Position numbers and translations under genes: made by a program. From Clostridium gallinarum (GTDB taxonomy: Bacteria > Bacillota > Clostridia > Clostridiales > Clostridiaceae): a DNA stretch of 64,000 bases. The notes beneath the pieces are model-generated. The model was not told the origin of the DNA. It ran no database searches and was given only the letters and a program-made list of their open reading frames with translations. The DNA lies in the NCBI RefSeq assembly GCF_014836325.1, contig NZ_JACSQZ010000007.1, positions 25,615-89,614 of the forward strand, read 5' to 3'. Each line of letters begins with the position of its first letter. Within the stretch, counting starts at the first letter, position 1. This document shows, piece after piece, positions 1 through 9,329 of this stretch.

Positions 1-8
1 TTTCCCAT
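1..8 (-). CDS. rpmF: 50S ribosomal protein L32, first codons only (partial)
   Basis: Only the start codon ATG and the next five bases (reading M-G-K/N) lie in the window; the gene runs off the left edge. A strong Shine-Dalgarno, GGAGGTG, lies just upstream and overlaps the end of yceD. The identity is inferred from the standard yceD-rpmF gene pair in Firmicutes, not from the protein itself. Confidence 0.5.
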
Positions 9-10
9 TA

Positions 11-520
11 CTACACCTCCTTATTTCCAAACAACTCTTGTAACTTTGCCAGTCTTAAGTCTACATCATTTGTTTCACAATGACAAGAACCTTCGTTAAG
101 ATTTTTACCACATTGGTAACAAAGTCCCTTACAGCTGTCTGTGCAAAGTCTCTTAATAGGTAAGGTTGAAATAATAACATTTTCAACAAATTTAGCAATA
201 TCAAAGGTATTGCTATCTACAAAAATAATTTCTTCATCATTTTGAAGTTCCTTATTATTTGTAAACCTTTCTTCTATATCAATATCTATTGGATAGATAA
301 AGGCCTCTAGGCATCTTGAACAATGAAGTTTCAAACTTGTCTTTATTGAAGCTTTTAAAGTTAAAACATCTGAATTAGAAATAACATTTCCAACTACTTT
401 TAAAGCTTCCACAGCTTCTATTTTTTCTCCATCAAAATAAAGTGGAGCTAAATCATATGTTATATTGACTTCTTTTTTTCTATTCTTTGATGAAATTAGG
501 TCTGAAAATTGTATAATCAT
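11..520 (-). CDS. yceD: YceD/DUF177 family protein
   Basis: This 169-residue protein belongs to the YceD (DUF177) family, which is almost always encoded directly before rpmF and is linked in plants and bacteria to 23S rRNA accumulation. Visible features are a CSRC pair near residue 68 and a cysteine-rich C-terminal third (CTDSC, CYQCG, CHC) that probably binds a metal. The stop codon overlaps the Shine-Dalgarno of rpmF, which suggests translational coupling. The chosen ATG has only a weak ribosome-binding site (AGAG). The 115-nt leader holds a small ORF with a better site, so initiation here may be coupled or regulated. In-frame stops upstream exclude a longer protein. Confidence 0.85.
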   Translation of the reverse strand: MIIQFSDLISSKNRKKEVNITYDLAPLYFDGEKIEAVEALKVVGNVISNSDVLTLKASIKTSLKLHCSRCLEAFIYPIDIDIEERFTNNKELQNDEEIIFVDSNTFDIAKFVENVIISTLPIKRLCTDSCKGLCYQCGKNLNEGSCHCETNDVDLRLAKLQELFGNKEV

Positions 521-553
521 ATGTATTTGCTCTAGATCATGTCCTCATATCCT

Positions 554-601
554 TCAGGATACATTATGTACATTATGTACATAGCTTGAGCAAAGCTTCA
601 T
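554..601 (-). CDS. Putative 15-codon leader ORF upstream of yceD-rpmF
   Basis: An ATG preceded by AAGGAG with a 4-nt gap opens a 15-codon frame (MKLCSSYVHNVHNVS) ending in TGA. The middle is a tandem 9-nt repeat (GTACATAAT twice). The stop codon sits in the loop of a small hairpin, TATCC-TGAA-GGATA. The ORF is in frame with yceD but separated from it by two stops. It lies in the predicted 5' leader, about 30 nt after the expected transcription start. No homologue is recognised. It may be a regulatory leader peptide or a chance frame. Confidence 0.35.
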   Translation of the reverse strand: MKLCSSYVHNVHNVS

Positions 602-641
602 TTCACTCCTTAGATAAATATTTGCCGAATAAACACAATTT

Positions 642-670
642 ATTATATAAAGTGCATGATTAAAAGTCAA
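642..670 (-). promoter_or_regulatory. SigA-type promoter for yceD-rpmF
   Basis: Minus-strand -35 TTGACT (665-670), a 17-nt spacer and a consensus -10 TATAAT (642-647). Transcription should start near 635, giving a leader of about 115 nt before yceD. Confidence 0.75.
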
Positions 671-720
671 GCGATTTTATTTAAATAACTCACTAATAAT
701 TATGCACTTTTAATAATTTA

Positions 721-1917
721 TTACTTAATTAACTCAACAGTATCTCTTGCTATCACTAATTCTTCGTTAGTTGGGATTACAAATGCCTTAACTTTACATC
801 CTTCTTTAGATATTTCTCTAACTTTTCCTCTAACGTTATTTTTTTCTGTGTCAACTTCAACACCTAAGAATTCTAATCCTTTTAATATAGATTCTCTAGT
901 TTCTGGTCCATTTTCACCAACACCAGCAGTAAATACTATTGCATCAACACCGCCCATTATAGCTGCGTAAGATCCAATTGTAGCTCTTACTTTATATTCA
1001 AATATAGAAAGAGCTAACTTTGCTCTATGAACATCTTCTTTAAATGCCGCATCTTCTATATCTCTAAAGTCTGAGCTAATTCCTGATATACCAAGAACAC
1101 CTGATTTTTTATTTAATAAATCATTAACTTCATCTACTGATAAACCTTCTTCTTTCATTAAGAAAGTAACTATAGCAGGGTCTATACTACCACTTCTAGT
1201 TCCCATAGCTACACCTTCAAGTGGAGTGAATCCCATTGAAGTATCTATAGAAACACCATTTTTTATAGCAGCTAAACTTGCACCATTTCCTAAATGACAA
1301 GTAACTATTTTTAAATCTTTTATATCCTTACCCATAACTTCTGCAACTTTTTGTGATACATATTTATGAGAAGTTCCGTGGAATCCATATTTTCTTATTC
1401 CATGCTTTTTATATAAGTCATATGGTAATGCATAAAGATATGCTTCTTCTGGCATTGTTCCATGGAAAGCAGTATCAAAAACAGCTACCATTGGCGTATT
1501 TGGCATAAGTTCTTCACAAGCTTCAATTCCAATCATATTTGCTGGATTGTGAAGAGGTGCTAGTTTAAAACATTCTTTTATATAATCTTTAACTTCACTA
1601 TTTATAACTACTGAAGATTTATATTTTTCTCCACCATGAACTACTCTATGTCCAACAGCTGTAATTTCATCCATTGATGATATTACTCCATTTTCTTTAT
1701 CTACTAATGCATCTAAAACTAATTTTATTGCAACTTTATGGTCAGCCATAGGTTGTTTAACTATATATTTATCTCTTCCTTCAACCTTTTGTGTTAAAAC
1801 TGATCCTTCAATCCCTATTCTTTCAACTAATCCTTGTGCTAAAGATTCTTCTGTTGACATGTCAATTAATTGATATTTTAGCGATGAACTACCGCAATTA
1901 ATAACTAATACTTTCAT
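721..1917 (-). CDS. ackA: Acetate kinase
   Basis: AckA interconverts acetyl phosphate + ADP and acetate + ATP, the ATP-yielding last step of acidogenic fermentation. At 398 residues it has the usual family length. The ASKHA-fold signatures are visible: NCGSSSLKY at the N-terminus, the HRVVHGG segment near residue 90, GTRSGSIDP near 240, and a GVGENG turn near 330. It lies 27 bp downstream of pta on the same strand, so the two are very likely co-transcribed from the promoter before pta. I saw no clear terminator after it. The next promoter, for yceD, lies about 50 bp past its stop. Confidence 0.98.
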   Translation of the reverse strand: MKVLVINCGSSSLKYQLIDMSTEESLAQGLVERIGIEGSVLTQKVEGRDKYIVKQPMADHKVAIKLVLDALVDKENGVISSMDEITAVGHRVVHGGEKYKSSVVINSEVKDYIKECFKLAPLHNPANMIGIEACEELMPNTPMVAVFDTAFHGTMPEEAYLYALPYDLYKKHGIRKYGFHGTSHKYVSQKVAEVMGKDIKDLKIVTCHLGNGASLAAIKNGVSIDTSMGFTPLEGVAMGTRSGSIDPAIVTFLMKEEGLSVDEVNDLLNKKSGVLGISGISSDFRDIEDAAFKEDVHRAKLALSIFEYKVRATIGSYAAIMGGVDAIVFTAGVGENGPETRESILKGLEFLGVEVDTEKNNVRGKVREISKEGCKVKAFVIPTNEELVIARDTVELIK

Positions 1918-1944
1918 TTGTATTTTTCTCCTTCCAATATATAA

Positions 1945-2946
1945 TTATTTTTGTGCTTGCGCTTGAACTGCAGTTAAAGCAACTACATTTACTATATCAT
2001 CAGAGCTACAACCTCTTGATAAATCATTTATTGGTTTTGCAAATCCTTGACACATAGGTCCTATTGCTTCTGCATTTGCAAATCTTTGAACTAATTTATA
2101 TCCTATATTACCACTTTGTAGATCTGGGAATATTAAAACATTAGCTTTTCCAGCAACTTTGCTATTTGGTGCTTTTTGGGCAGCAACTTTATCTACTATA
2201 GCTGCATCTAATTGTAATTCTCCATCTATTAATAAATCTGGTCTTAATTCTTTTGCAAGCTCAGTAGCCTTTCTAACTTTATCTACCATCTCATGATCTG
2301 CACTTCCCATAGTTGAGAAAGATAACATAGCTACTCTTGGCTCAATTTTACAAAGATTTCTTGCAGTATCAGCAGTTGCTATAGCTATAGCAGCTAATTG
2401 TTCATATGTTGGATTTGGATTTACAGCACAGTCTGAGAATAATAACATACCATCTTCACCATACTTTGAACCTGGAACCATCATTATAAAGAAACTTGAA
2501 ACTACTGATACACCTGGAGATGTCTTAATTATTTGAAGACCTGGTCTTAATAAGTCTCCTGTTGTATGTACAGCACCAGAAACCATACCATCTGCATCAT
2601 TTAATTTAACCATCATTGTTCCAAAATATAAAGGATCTCTAACTATTTTTTCTGCTTTTTCTAAAGTCATACCTTTATTTTTTCTTAATTCATAAAATTC
2701 ATTAACATAAGCTTCTAGTCTATCTGATTTGTTAGGATCTACTATCTCAATTCCATCTAGATTAACACCTAAATCCTTAGCTTTATTTTCTATAACTTCT
2801 TTATCACCTACTAAAATTACATAGGCTAAACCTAACTCTTGAATTTTTTGAGATGCAACTAAAGTTCTTTCCTCATCACCTTCTGGAAGAACTATTCTTC
2901 TTTTGTCAGCCTTAGCTGATTCCCACAATTTATTCATAAGTTCCAT
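1945..2946 (-). CDS. pta: Phosphate acetyltransferase
   Basis: Pta converts acetyl-CoA and phosphate to acetyl phosphate, feeding AckA. The protein begins MELMNKLWESAKADKRRIVLPEG and contains the family segments DADGMVSGAVHTTGDLLRPG, FSDCAVNPNP and a C-terminal GPMCQGFAKPINDLSRG, so the family assignment is secure. I chose the ATG at 2946 because AGGAG then lies 9 nt upstream. An ATG two codons earlier (2952) is only 3 nt from it. It is the first gene of the pta-ackA operon and is divergent from tmcAL. Confidence 0.97.
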   Translation of the reverse strand: MELMNKLWESAKADKRRIVLPEGDEERTLVASQKIQELGLAYVILVGDKEVIENKAKDLGVNLDGIEIVDPNKSDRLEAYVNEFYELRKNKGMTLEKAEKIVRDPLYFGTMMVKLNDADGMVSGAVHTTGDLLRPGLQIIKTSPGVSVVSSFFIMMVPGSKYGEDGMLLFSDCAVNPNPTYEQLAAIAIATADTARNLCKIEPRVAMLSFSTMGSADHEMVDKVRKATELAKELRPDLLIDGELQLDAAIVDKVAAQKAPNSKVAGKANVLIFPDLQSGNIGYKLVQRFANAEAIGPMCQGFAKPINDLSRGCSSDDIVNVVALTAVQAQAQK

Positions 2947-2989
2947 AATCATATTCTCCTTTCACGAAATACTGACTTTCCCATATACT

Positions 2990-3019
2990 AATATACCCCT
3001 AAATAACTATAATTTTCAA
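2990..3019 (-). promoter_or_regulatory. SigA-type promoter for pta-ackA
   Basis: Minus-strand -35 TTGAAA (3014-3019), an 18-nt spacer and -10 TATATT (2990-2995), about 40 bp before the pta start. Confidence 0.5.
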
Positions 3020-3125
3020 CCTTAATTAATGAAAAGATTTAATTCTTTATATTGCAAATATTCAGAACAATATTTTTCATCCTTTAAACATAGGCATATA
3101 ATTGACTTTTATTATAAAATTATTA

Positions 3126-3134
3126 TGTTATAAT
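3126..3134 (+). promoter_or_regulatory. Extended -10 promoter for tmcAL
   Basis: Plus-strand TG-T-TATAAT forms an extended -10. A TTGACT at 3102-3107 is 21 nt away, too far for a normal -35, so the extended -10 probably carries recognition. The predicted start is about 25 bp before the tmcAL ATG. Confidence 0.5.
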
Positions 3135-3165
3135 GATTTTATATTTCCCATTAAGGAGTGTATTT

Positions 3166-4368
3166 ATGAATATAACAGGAATAATTACAGAATATAATCC
3201 ATTTCATAATGGACATATGCTTCATCTTAATTCTGCTAAAAAAGAAACTAATTGTGATGCCGTAATTTGTATAATGAGTGGAAACTTTGTTCAAAGAGGT
3301 GAACCCGCTATTATAGATAAATGGAAAAGAACTGAGATGGCTTTATTAAACGGTGTAGATTTAGTAATTGAACTTCCAACCTTTTATGCTATTTCTTCTG
3401 CTGAATTTTTTGCAAAAGGAGCAATAAATATTCTTGATAAAATTGGAGTTGTAAATAATATTTTTTTTGGAAGTGAATGTGGCTCTATAGATTCACTAAA
3501 AAAGATTGCTACTTTTTTAACTAATGAATCTATAGAATTTCAAGAAATTATTAAAGACAATCTTAATTCCGGTGTAACATATGTAAAAGCTAGAGAAGAA
3601 GCTTTGATAAAAATATTAAATGATGCATCTTTGACAGAAATTCTTTCTAGCTCTAATAATATTTTAGGAATTGAATATATTAAAGCCTTACTTAAAATAA
3701 ATAGCAATATAACTCCATTAACATTAAAAAGAGAAGGTTCTAAATACAATGATAAGGAACTTAGTAGTATCTTTTCTTCTGCTACTAGTATTAGAGAAAA
3801 ATTAAGAGAAGGTAAAGATATAAAAAGTTTAAGCAACTATATGCCTAATAATTCTCTAGAAGTTTTCCATAATCTAAACCAAGAGAATTATAATCTTGTT
3901 TTTCAAGAAAAAATGTATAATTACATAAAGTATAGATTATTAACAAATTGTATTAACTTTAACAATCTTTTCGAAGCAAAAGAAGGTTTAGATAATAAAT
4001 TTTTAAAAGAAATATATCATAGTTCTACCTATGAAGATTTAATTTTTAGAGTTAAGAGCAAAAGGTATACTTATACTAAAATCTCTAGATTACTAACTCA
4101 AATTTTTTTATCATTAGATACTTTTTCTTTTGATGAATTAATTAAAGAAGAGTATTTATATGCACGTGTACTTGGTTTTAATGATAAAGGTAGACTTATA
4201 TTAAAAGAAATGAAAAAAAAATCAAGTATCCCAATCATTACAAAGGTGAGTAAAAACATAAATAATCCTCTATTAGATTTAGATATTCAAGGAACAAAAG
4301 CTTATTCTATTTTAAATAGTAAATTAAATCCTTTAAGTGATTATTTAAATTCACCAATAATAAAATAA
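3166..4368 (+). CDS. tmcAL: tRNA(Met) cytidine acetate ligase (TmcAL/YlbM)
   Basis: TmcAL uses acetate and ATP, through an acetyl-adenylate, to form N4-acetylcytidine at the wobble base of elongator tRNA-Met. The N-terminus carries the nucleotidyltransferase core: GIITEYNPFHNGHMLHL with its HxGH motif, then CIMSGNFVQRGEPAI. The 400-residue length fits the family. The start is the ATG at 3166 behind AAGGAG; a longer frame would begin upstream of the promoter's predicted start. It is divergent from pta-ackA, which make and consume acetate, its substrate. ylbJ follows after 51 bp, as in many Bacilli and Clostridia. Confidence 0.92.
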   Translation: MNITGIITEYNPFHNGHMLHLNSAKKETNCDAVICIMSGNFVQRGEPAIIDKWKRTEMALLNGVDLVIELPTFYAISSAEFFAKGAINILDKIGVVNNIFFGSECGSIDSLKKIATFLTNESIEFQEIIKDNLNSGVTYVKAREEALIKILNDASLTEILSSSNNILGIEYIKALLKINSNITPLTLKREGSKYNDKELSSIFSSATSIREKLREGKDIKSLSNYMPNNSLEVFHNLNQENYNLVFQEKMYNYIKYRLLTNCINFNNLFEAKEGLDNKFLKEIYHSSTYEDLIFRVKSKRYTYTKISRLLTQIFLSLDTFSFDELIKEEYLYARVLGFNDKGRLILKEMKKKSSIPIITKVSKNINNPLLDLDIQGTKAYSILNSKLNPLSDYLNSPIIK

Positions 4369-4371
4369 TAT

Positions 4372-4400
4372 TAATATTAAAAAGCAATATGAATATAAAT
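4372..4400 (+). promoter_or_regulatory. Candidate SigE-type promoter for ylbJ
   Basis: The 51-bp gap after tmcAL holds TAATATT (4372-4378), a full match to the SigE -35 consensus, then 14 nt and ATATAAAT (4393-4400), about 6 of 8 matches to the -10 CATACAnT. ylbJ is a SigE-regulon gene in Bacillus. The DNA is very AT-rich, so a chance match is possible. Confidence 0.35.
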
Positions 4401-4419
4401 ACTATAGGAGGTAAATTTT

Positions 4420-5607
4420 ATGATTAGTATTTATATTCTATGGCTTTTTATTTTTTTACTTGTAGCTATCTTATTTAAACTTCTTAATATTAAAAGAAAT
4501 TATCTAATGTGTTTTTTTATAACTATTTTCATTATTTTTTTTATTGTAAATTTAAAAACAAGTATTGAATCCGCAATAAATGGAGCAAAACTTGTATTAT
4601 ATGCTATATTACCTACAATATTTCCATTTAGTGTTATATGTAATTTACTTATATCTTACGATGGAATATCTCTTTACTCAAAAATATTAGGTCCACTAAT
4701 TTGTAAGCCACTTGGACTTTCTAAAAATTCATCTTTTCCAATTATAGCAAGTTTTATTTGTGGCTATCCATTAGGTGCTAAATATGCTTCAGATATATAT
4801 AATTTAGGATATATACATAAAGATGAATATGAAAGATTATTAAATATAGCTTCTAATGCAGGCCCTGTTTTTATATTAGGATCTGTCGCTGTTGCTATGC
4901 TAAATAATATTAAGTATGGGTATATACTTTTAATAGCTAATTATTTATCCTGCATAATAATTGGTATGATTACTAAAAAAAATACTAAAAACAAAACAAA
5001 TAAATTTGAAAATAAAATCTCATTTAAAGAATCAAATTTTGGAGATAACTTAAAATTATCTATGGAAAATGCAATAAATACTACATTAAATGTAAGTGCA
5101 TTCGTAATTATTTTTTCAGTAATTATAAACATAATAAAAAGCACCACTTTAATAAGTGCTGCCTTTAGCTTTTTAGAAAACTTATTTAGATTGCCTACTG
5201 GATTAATATATAATCTTTTCTTAGGTAGTATAGAATTCACTAATGGATGTAAACTAATATCAACATTAAACTTATCTATAAGTTTAAAATTAAGTATAAT
5301 TAGTTTTATATTATGTTTTTCTAGTTTATCTATCATAGCTCAAGTATCTTCCATTGTAAGTAAAGATTCTCCTAATTTTAAAAGATATATATCACTAAAA
5401 TTTCTTCAAGGAATAATAGGTTTTATAATAACATTTATAGCCAGCACCTTTATTCTTATATCGGTGCCTACATTTAATTCTTCTCCTAATTACAATTATG
5501 AAGTAATTATATATAAATTATTTGGCTTAATGTATTTATTATTATTAATCCCTTTATTATTTTCATTTATAATAAATTTTATAAATAAAAAACTACATTC
5601 CTCTTAA
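4420..5607 (+). CDS. ylbJ: Sporulation integral membrane protein YlbJ
   Basis: This polytopic membrane protein of 395 residues has a nucleoside-recognition (Gate-like) fold. YlbJ is known in Bacillus as a mother-cell sporulation protein, and its family is found in spore formers. Hydrophobic segments run along the whole length. The conserved YAILPTIFPFSVICNLL and SFICGYPLGAKYASDIY stretches lie in the first third and a second Gate domain in the latter half. It has AGGAGG before the ATG. Its 3' end overlaps the convergent coiled-coil gene by 15 bp. The transported or bound molecule is unknown. Confidence 0.88.
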   Translation: MISIYILWLFIFLLVAILFKLLNIKRNYLMCFFITIFIIFFIVNLKTSIESAINGAKLVLYAILPTIFPFSVICNLLISYDGISLYSKILGPLICKPLGLSKNSSFPIIASFICGYPLGAKYASDIYNLGYIHKDEYERLLNIASNAGPVFILGSVAVAMLNNIKYGYILLIANYLSCIIIGMITKKNTKNKTNKFENKISFKESNFGDNLKLSMENAINTTLNVSAFVIIFSVIINIIKSTTLISAAFSFLENLFRLPTGLIYNLFLGSIEFTNGCKLISTLNLSISLKLSIISFILCFSSLSIIAQVSSIVSKDSPNFKRYISLKFLQGIIGFIITFIASTFILISVPTFNSSPNYNYEVIIYKLFGLMYLLLLIPLLFSFIINFINKKLHSS

Positions 5608-6129
5608 CTCAGAAATATTCTCCTTAATTTTGGTACCTGTTTCACTTAATTTTTCATCTATTTCTTTTGCAGTATACTCAAATGCCTTTTGCATATCTGA
5701 AATAAGATTATTTCTTTTTTCCTCTATTTCTCTATCTAATTGAGCTAATATTTCAGTTGAGTATTCTCTTGAACCTATTCTAATTGCCTTAGCATCTCTT
5801 TGTGCTAAGGCAATTATTTCATTTGCTCTTACCTTAGCTTCCTTAACAATATCATGATTTTCAACATTTTGTTTCATCATTTCCATTATTTCAGACTTTG
5901 TAGATTCATATTGCTTTTGAGCATCTCCTAAGATTCTATCTTTCTCATTCATAACCCACTGAGCTTTTCTTATTTGATCTGGAAGATGATTTATTATTTG
6001 ATCAATAACCTCTAAAAATTCTTTTTTATCAATTACACTTTTCCCTGTTATAGGAACCTTAGGTGCCGTTTCAATTAATTCTTCTAAAAATTCTAAAAGT
6101 TCAATAATATTTACTTCAATCTTCTCCAT
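5593..6129 (-). CDS. Coiled-coil protein of unknown function, coaD-adjacent
   Basis: This 178-residue protein is rich in Glu, Lys, Ala and Gln and has no membrane segment or signal peptide. From about residue 60 onward it reads as long amphipathic helix, probably coiled coil, resembling ATP-synthase B-subunit-like or DivIVA-like proteins; clostridial homologues are often labelled simply 'ATPase'. No nucleotide-binding motif is visible, so that label is not supported here. AAGGGGGAG precedes the ATG. It follows coaD by 21 bp and is probably the last gene of that operon. Its function is not known. Confidence 0.75.
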   Translation of the reverse strand: MEKIEVNIIELLEFLEELIETAPKVPITGKSVIDKKEFLEVIDQIINHLPDQIRKAQWVMNEKDRILGDAQKQYESTKSEIMEMMKQNVENHDIVKEAKVRANEIIALAQRDAKAIRIGSREYSTEILAQLDREIEEKRNNLISDMQKAFEYTAKEIDEKLSETGTKIKENISELRGM

Positions 6130-6150
6130 CCCTACTCCCCCTTAAAATAT

Positions 6151-6627
6151 CTAATTAAATTTTTTCTTTACTTCTAAAATCAACTCATCTGGTACAAGAC
6201 CATTAATATTTCCACCAAACTTTGCAACTTGTTTTACAGAAGAAGAACTAACATATGAATATGCTGATGAAGTCATCATAAATACAGTTTCAATTTCTGA
6301 ATCAAGTTTTGAATTCATAAGAGCCATCTGAAATTCATATTCAAAATCAGACATAGTTCTTAATCCTTTTAAAATAACTTTAGAATTATGTAACTTTGCA
6401 AAATCAACTAACAATCCATCAAAGCTTAAAACTTCTACATTTTTTATATCCTTTGTTACTCTTTTTATTAGTTCAACTCTCTCTTCAATACTAAACAAAC
6501 AATTTTTATCTACATTAACTAAGACAGCAACAATAAGCTTATCATATATTTTTGCTCCTCTAGTTATTATATCTAAATGCCCATTAGTAATTGGATCAAA
6601 ACTTCCTGGATAAATTGCAATATTCAT
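6151..6627 (-). CDS. coaD: Phosphopantetheine adenylyltransferase
   Basis: CoaD transfers AMP from ATP to 4'-phosphopantetheine, the penultimate step of coenzyme A synthesis. The start reads [21 protein letters not shown], with the (T/N)xGH nucleotidyltransferase motif, and [13 protein letters not shown] lies near the C-terminus. The ATG at 6627 is preferred because AGGTG lies 7 nt upstream. A GTG at 6636 would add three residues but overlaps that site. The 158 residues match the family. It sits directly after rsmD, a very common bacterial pairing; coaBC of the same pathway is at 23.8-25.0 kb. Confidence 0.96.
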   Translation of the reverse strand: MNIAIYPGSFDPITNGHLDIITRGAKIYDKLIVAVLVNVDKNCLFSIEERVELIKRVTKDIKNVEVLSFDGLLVDFAKLHNSKVILKGLRTMSDFEYEFQMALMNSKLDSEIETVFMMTSSAYSYVSSSSVKQVAKFGGNINGLVPDELILEVKKKFN

Positions 6628-6643
6628 TTCTTTCACCTATTAT

Positions 6644-7198
6644 TTACTCCTCATAATTATATAGACATACTGTTGTATTGCCATATTTTTTACTTTTTAG
6701 TAATGTAATATCTTTATATCCTTCATATATATCTTCTATAGAGTCTATCTTAGTAATTATTATACCATTTTTCTTTAACATATTATTTTCTTTTATTATC
6801 TCAATCGCTTTAGGAATCATTTCTTTGCAATAAGGCGGATCTATAAATATAACATCAAAAATTTTTCCTTTTTTGCTTAACATACTTAATGCATCATATG
6901 AATCTAAATTAAGTGCAAAACAAAAATCTTGAAATTTTAAATTCTCAATATTCTTTTTTAACAAAGGAAAAGTAGTGCTGCTTTTATCTACAAGGTAAAC
7001 TTCTTTAGCTCCTCTGCTAGCTGCTTCAAGTCCTAAACTTCCTGTTCCAGCAAAAACATCTACAACCTCAGCATCAGGTAAATAATTTTGTATCATACTA
7101 AACATCGCTTCCTTCACCCTATCTAAAGTTGGTCTAGTTTCTAAGCTTTCAGGAGGTATTAACTTTCTTCCTCTTGCTTTTCCTGCTATTATCCTCAT
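6644..7198 (-). CDS. rsmD: 16S rRNA (guanine966-N2)-methyltransferase
   Basis: RsmD methylates G966 of 16S rRNA in the assembled small subunit using SAM. It opens MRIIAGKARGRKL and then has the substrate segment ETRPTLDRVKEAMFSMI, the SAM-binding loop DVFAGTGSLGLEA near residue 60, and the catalytic IDPPY motif near 122. The length of 184 residues is typical. AGGAGG lies before the ATG. It is followed by coaD after a 16-bp gap and preceded by recG with a 64-bp AT-rich gap. Confidence 0.96.
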   Translation of the reverse strand: MRIIAGKARGRKLIPPESLETRPTLDRVKEAMFSMIQNYLPDAEVVDVFAGTGSLGLEAASRGAKEVYLVDKSSTTFPLLKKNIENLKFQDFCFALNLDSYDALSMLSKKGKIFDVIFIDPPYCKEMIPKAIEIIKENNMLKKNGIIITKIDSIEDIYEGYKDITLLKSKKYGNTTVCLYNYEE

Positions 7199-7262
7199 TT
7201 AATTTCCTCCTTAGGTACTAATATTACAATTTTAACACAATATTTATTTATATACAATTTTT

Positions 7263-9293
7263 TTAATTAAAACAAATATATCGACTATATCTTTCAATAG
7301 ATTTAGATATTTCACTGCATAATTTTACATTTTCTCTTTCTTTAGAATTAATTAAATTATTAGCTTCATGCCTTGCACATCTTAAAATATCTATGTCTTC
7401 ATAAATATCAGCCAAAACTAAGCCAATGTCTCCACTCTGTCTAAGCCCAAACATTTCCCCGGCTCCTCTTAATTTTAAGTCTTGTTCTGAAATATAAAAT
7501 CCATCAGTTGATGTTGTCATAATTTCCATTCTCTTTTTAGTCTTTTCATTTTTAGCATTTCCAATTAAAATACAATAGGATTCATATTCTCCTCTTCCAA
7601 CTCTTCCTCTTAATTGATGTAACTGCGCTAATCCAAACCTCTCAGAGTTCTCTATTATCATAATAGATGCATTAGGAACATTTACACCAACTTCTATAAC
7701 TGTGGTTGAAATTATCACTTTAACTTGATTTTCTTTAAACTTACCTATTATTTCATCTTTTTCTTTTGGTTTCATTTTACCATGTAAAATTTCTACACTT
7801 ATATCACTAAAAAAATCTTCTTTCAACTCTTCATATAATTTTTCTACTGAATTTAATTCTAACTTTTCATTTTCTTCAATCAAAGGACATACTATATATA
7901 CTTGCCTTCCTTTTTTTATTTCATCTAATGCTAAATTATATGCACTATTTCTTTCATTATCAGAATAAAATCTTGTATCTATCTTTTTTCTTCCCGGTGG
8001 AAGCTTATCAATTATCGAAACATCTAAGTCAGAATACATATATAAAGCTAACGTTCTTGGAATAGGTGTTGCTGTCATAACTAAAACATCTGGTCTTCTT
8101 CCTTTATTTATTAACCTATTTCTTTGTTCAACTCCAAATCTATGTTGTTCATCAGTTATTACAAGACCTAGATTATTAAATTCAACATCTTCTTGAATTA
8201 AAGCATGAGTTCCTACAACTAACATAGGTTTACCTTCTGCTATTTTTTCTTTTATTCGTTTCTTTTCTTTTGCACTAGTACTGCCAGTTAAAAGTTCTAT
8301 ATCTATATCAAATTTTTCAAAAATCTTTAAAGCTTCTAAATAATGTTGATTCGCTAATATTTCAGTAGGTGCCATTAAAGCTCCAACATATCCATTTTTT
8401 ATTACATTAAATAGAGCAATTAATGCAACTATTGTTTTACCACTACCTACATCTCCTTGAACTAATCTATTCATTGAATATTTACTTTTTTGATCTCTTA
8501 GTATATCTCTTACTACCTTTGTTTGAGCTTCAGTTAAACTAAATGGCAATGATTCCTTTAAATCTCTTAATTCATCATGCCACTGAAATGATATCCCATC
8601 ATTGCTTCTTAAATTATTTTTAAGTAATAAAAGTTTCATTGAATATGTAAAAAGTTCTTGAAACTTAAGTCTTGATATAGCTTTACTTAATTCAATCTTT
8701 CCCTTAGGGAAATGTATTTCTCTAATAGCTGTATCTAAATCTATCATATTATATTTATCTAAAATATTTTTAGGTAAATTATCAGTTATAACAACATTAT
8801 CTAATACTTGATTAATTATTTTGGTTATTATCTTATCATTTAAATCTCCTTTAAGAGGATACTTGGGTATAATCTCACTTTCCTTTGCATCTTTGCAGCC
8901 TATCATCGGGTTAATTACTTCTAATAGTTTTCCATTTCTTTTGAATTTCCCAACTAAATCATAAGATTCATTAAGTTTGAAACTATTTCTTATATACCTT
9001 TGATTAAACCACTTCCCTAGAACTATGTTTCCTTTATAATCAAATTTTATTACAGATATAACTTTTCCACTCTTAGTCTTTACATCTCTATCATATCCTA
9101 TAACCCTACAAGTTAAAATTTGTTTTTCTTCACCATCTATTTCATTAACTTCTACATCACTTCTTATAAATTCATAATCTCTCGGAAAATATAAAAGCAA
9201 ATCATATATTGTAAAAATACCACATTTATTAAGCTTTTCAGTAAGCTTTGGTCCTACACCTTTTAAAGCTGAAACTTCCACTCCTATATTCAT
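7263..9293 (-). CDS. recG: ATP-dependent DNA helicase RecG
   Basis: RecG remodels stalled replication forks and branch-migrates recombination junctions. The 676-residue protein has the N-terminal wedge/OB domain (to about residue 170), then the SF2 helicase core with Walker A GDVGSGKT near 280, a DEQHRFG Walker B near 385, and the QLRGRVGRG motif VI near 575. The start is ATG behind TGAGGTG. It follows fakA, as in Bacillus (yloV-recG type order). Confidence 0.97.
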   Translation of the reverse strand: MNIGVEVSALKGVGPKLTEKLNKCGIFTIYDLLLYFPRDYEFIRSDVEVNEIDGEEKQILTCRVIGYDRDVKTKSGKVISVIKFDYKGNIVLGKWFNQRYIRNSFKLNESYDLVGKFKRNGKLLEVINPMIGCKDAKESEIIPKYPLKGDLNDKIITKIINQVLDNVVITDNLPKNILDKYNMIDLDTAIREIHFPKGKIELSKAISRLKFQELFTYSMKLLLLKNNLRSNDGISFQWHDELRDLKESLPFSLTEAQTKVVRDILRDQKSKYSMNRLVQGDVGSGKTIVALIALFNVIKNGYVGALMAPTEILANQHYLEALKIFEKFDIDIELLTGSTSAKEKKRIKEKIAEGKPMLVVGTHALIQEDVEFNNLGLVITDEQHRFGVEQRNRLINKGRRPDVLVMTATPIPRTLALYMYSDLDVSIIDKLPPGRKKIDTRFYSDNERNSAYNLALDEIKKGRQVYIVCPLIEENEKLELNSVEKLYEELKEDFFSDISVEILHGKMKPKEKDEIIGKFKENQVKVIISTTVIEVGVNVPNASIMIIENSERFGLAQLHQLRGRVGRGEYESYCILIGNAKNEKTKKRMEIMTTSTDGFYISEQDLKLRGAGEMFGLRQSGDIGLVLADIYEDIDILRCARHEANNLINSKERENVKLCSEISKSIERYSRYICFN

Positions 9294-9329
9294 TTGCTCA
9301 CCTCAAATTTTTATTCATAAATATTAAAA

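Noticed and set aside
40..160. Cysteine-rich end of YceD as a separate zinc-ribbon gene
   Set aside because: It is continuous with the YceD frame and such cysteines occur in clostridial YceD proteins; there is no internal start with a Shine-Dalgarno.
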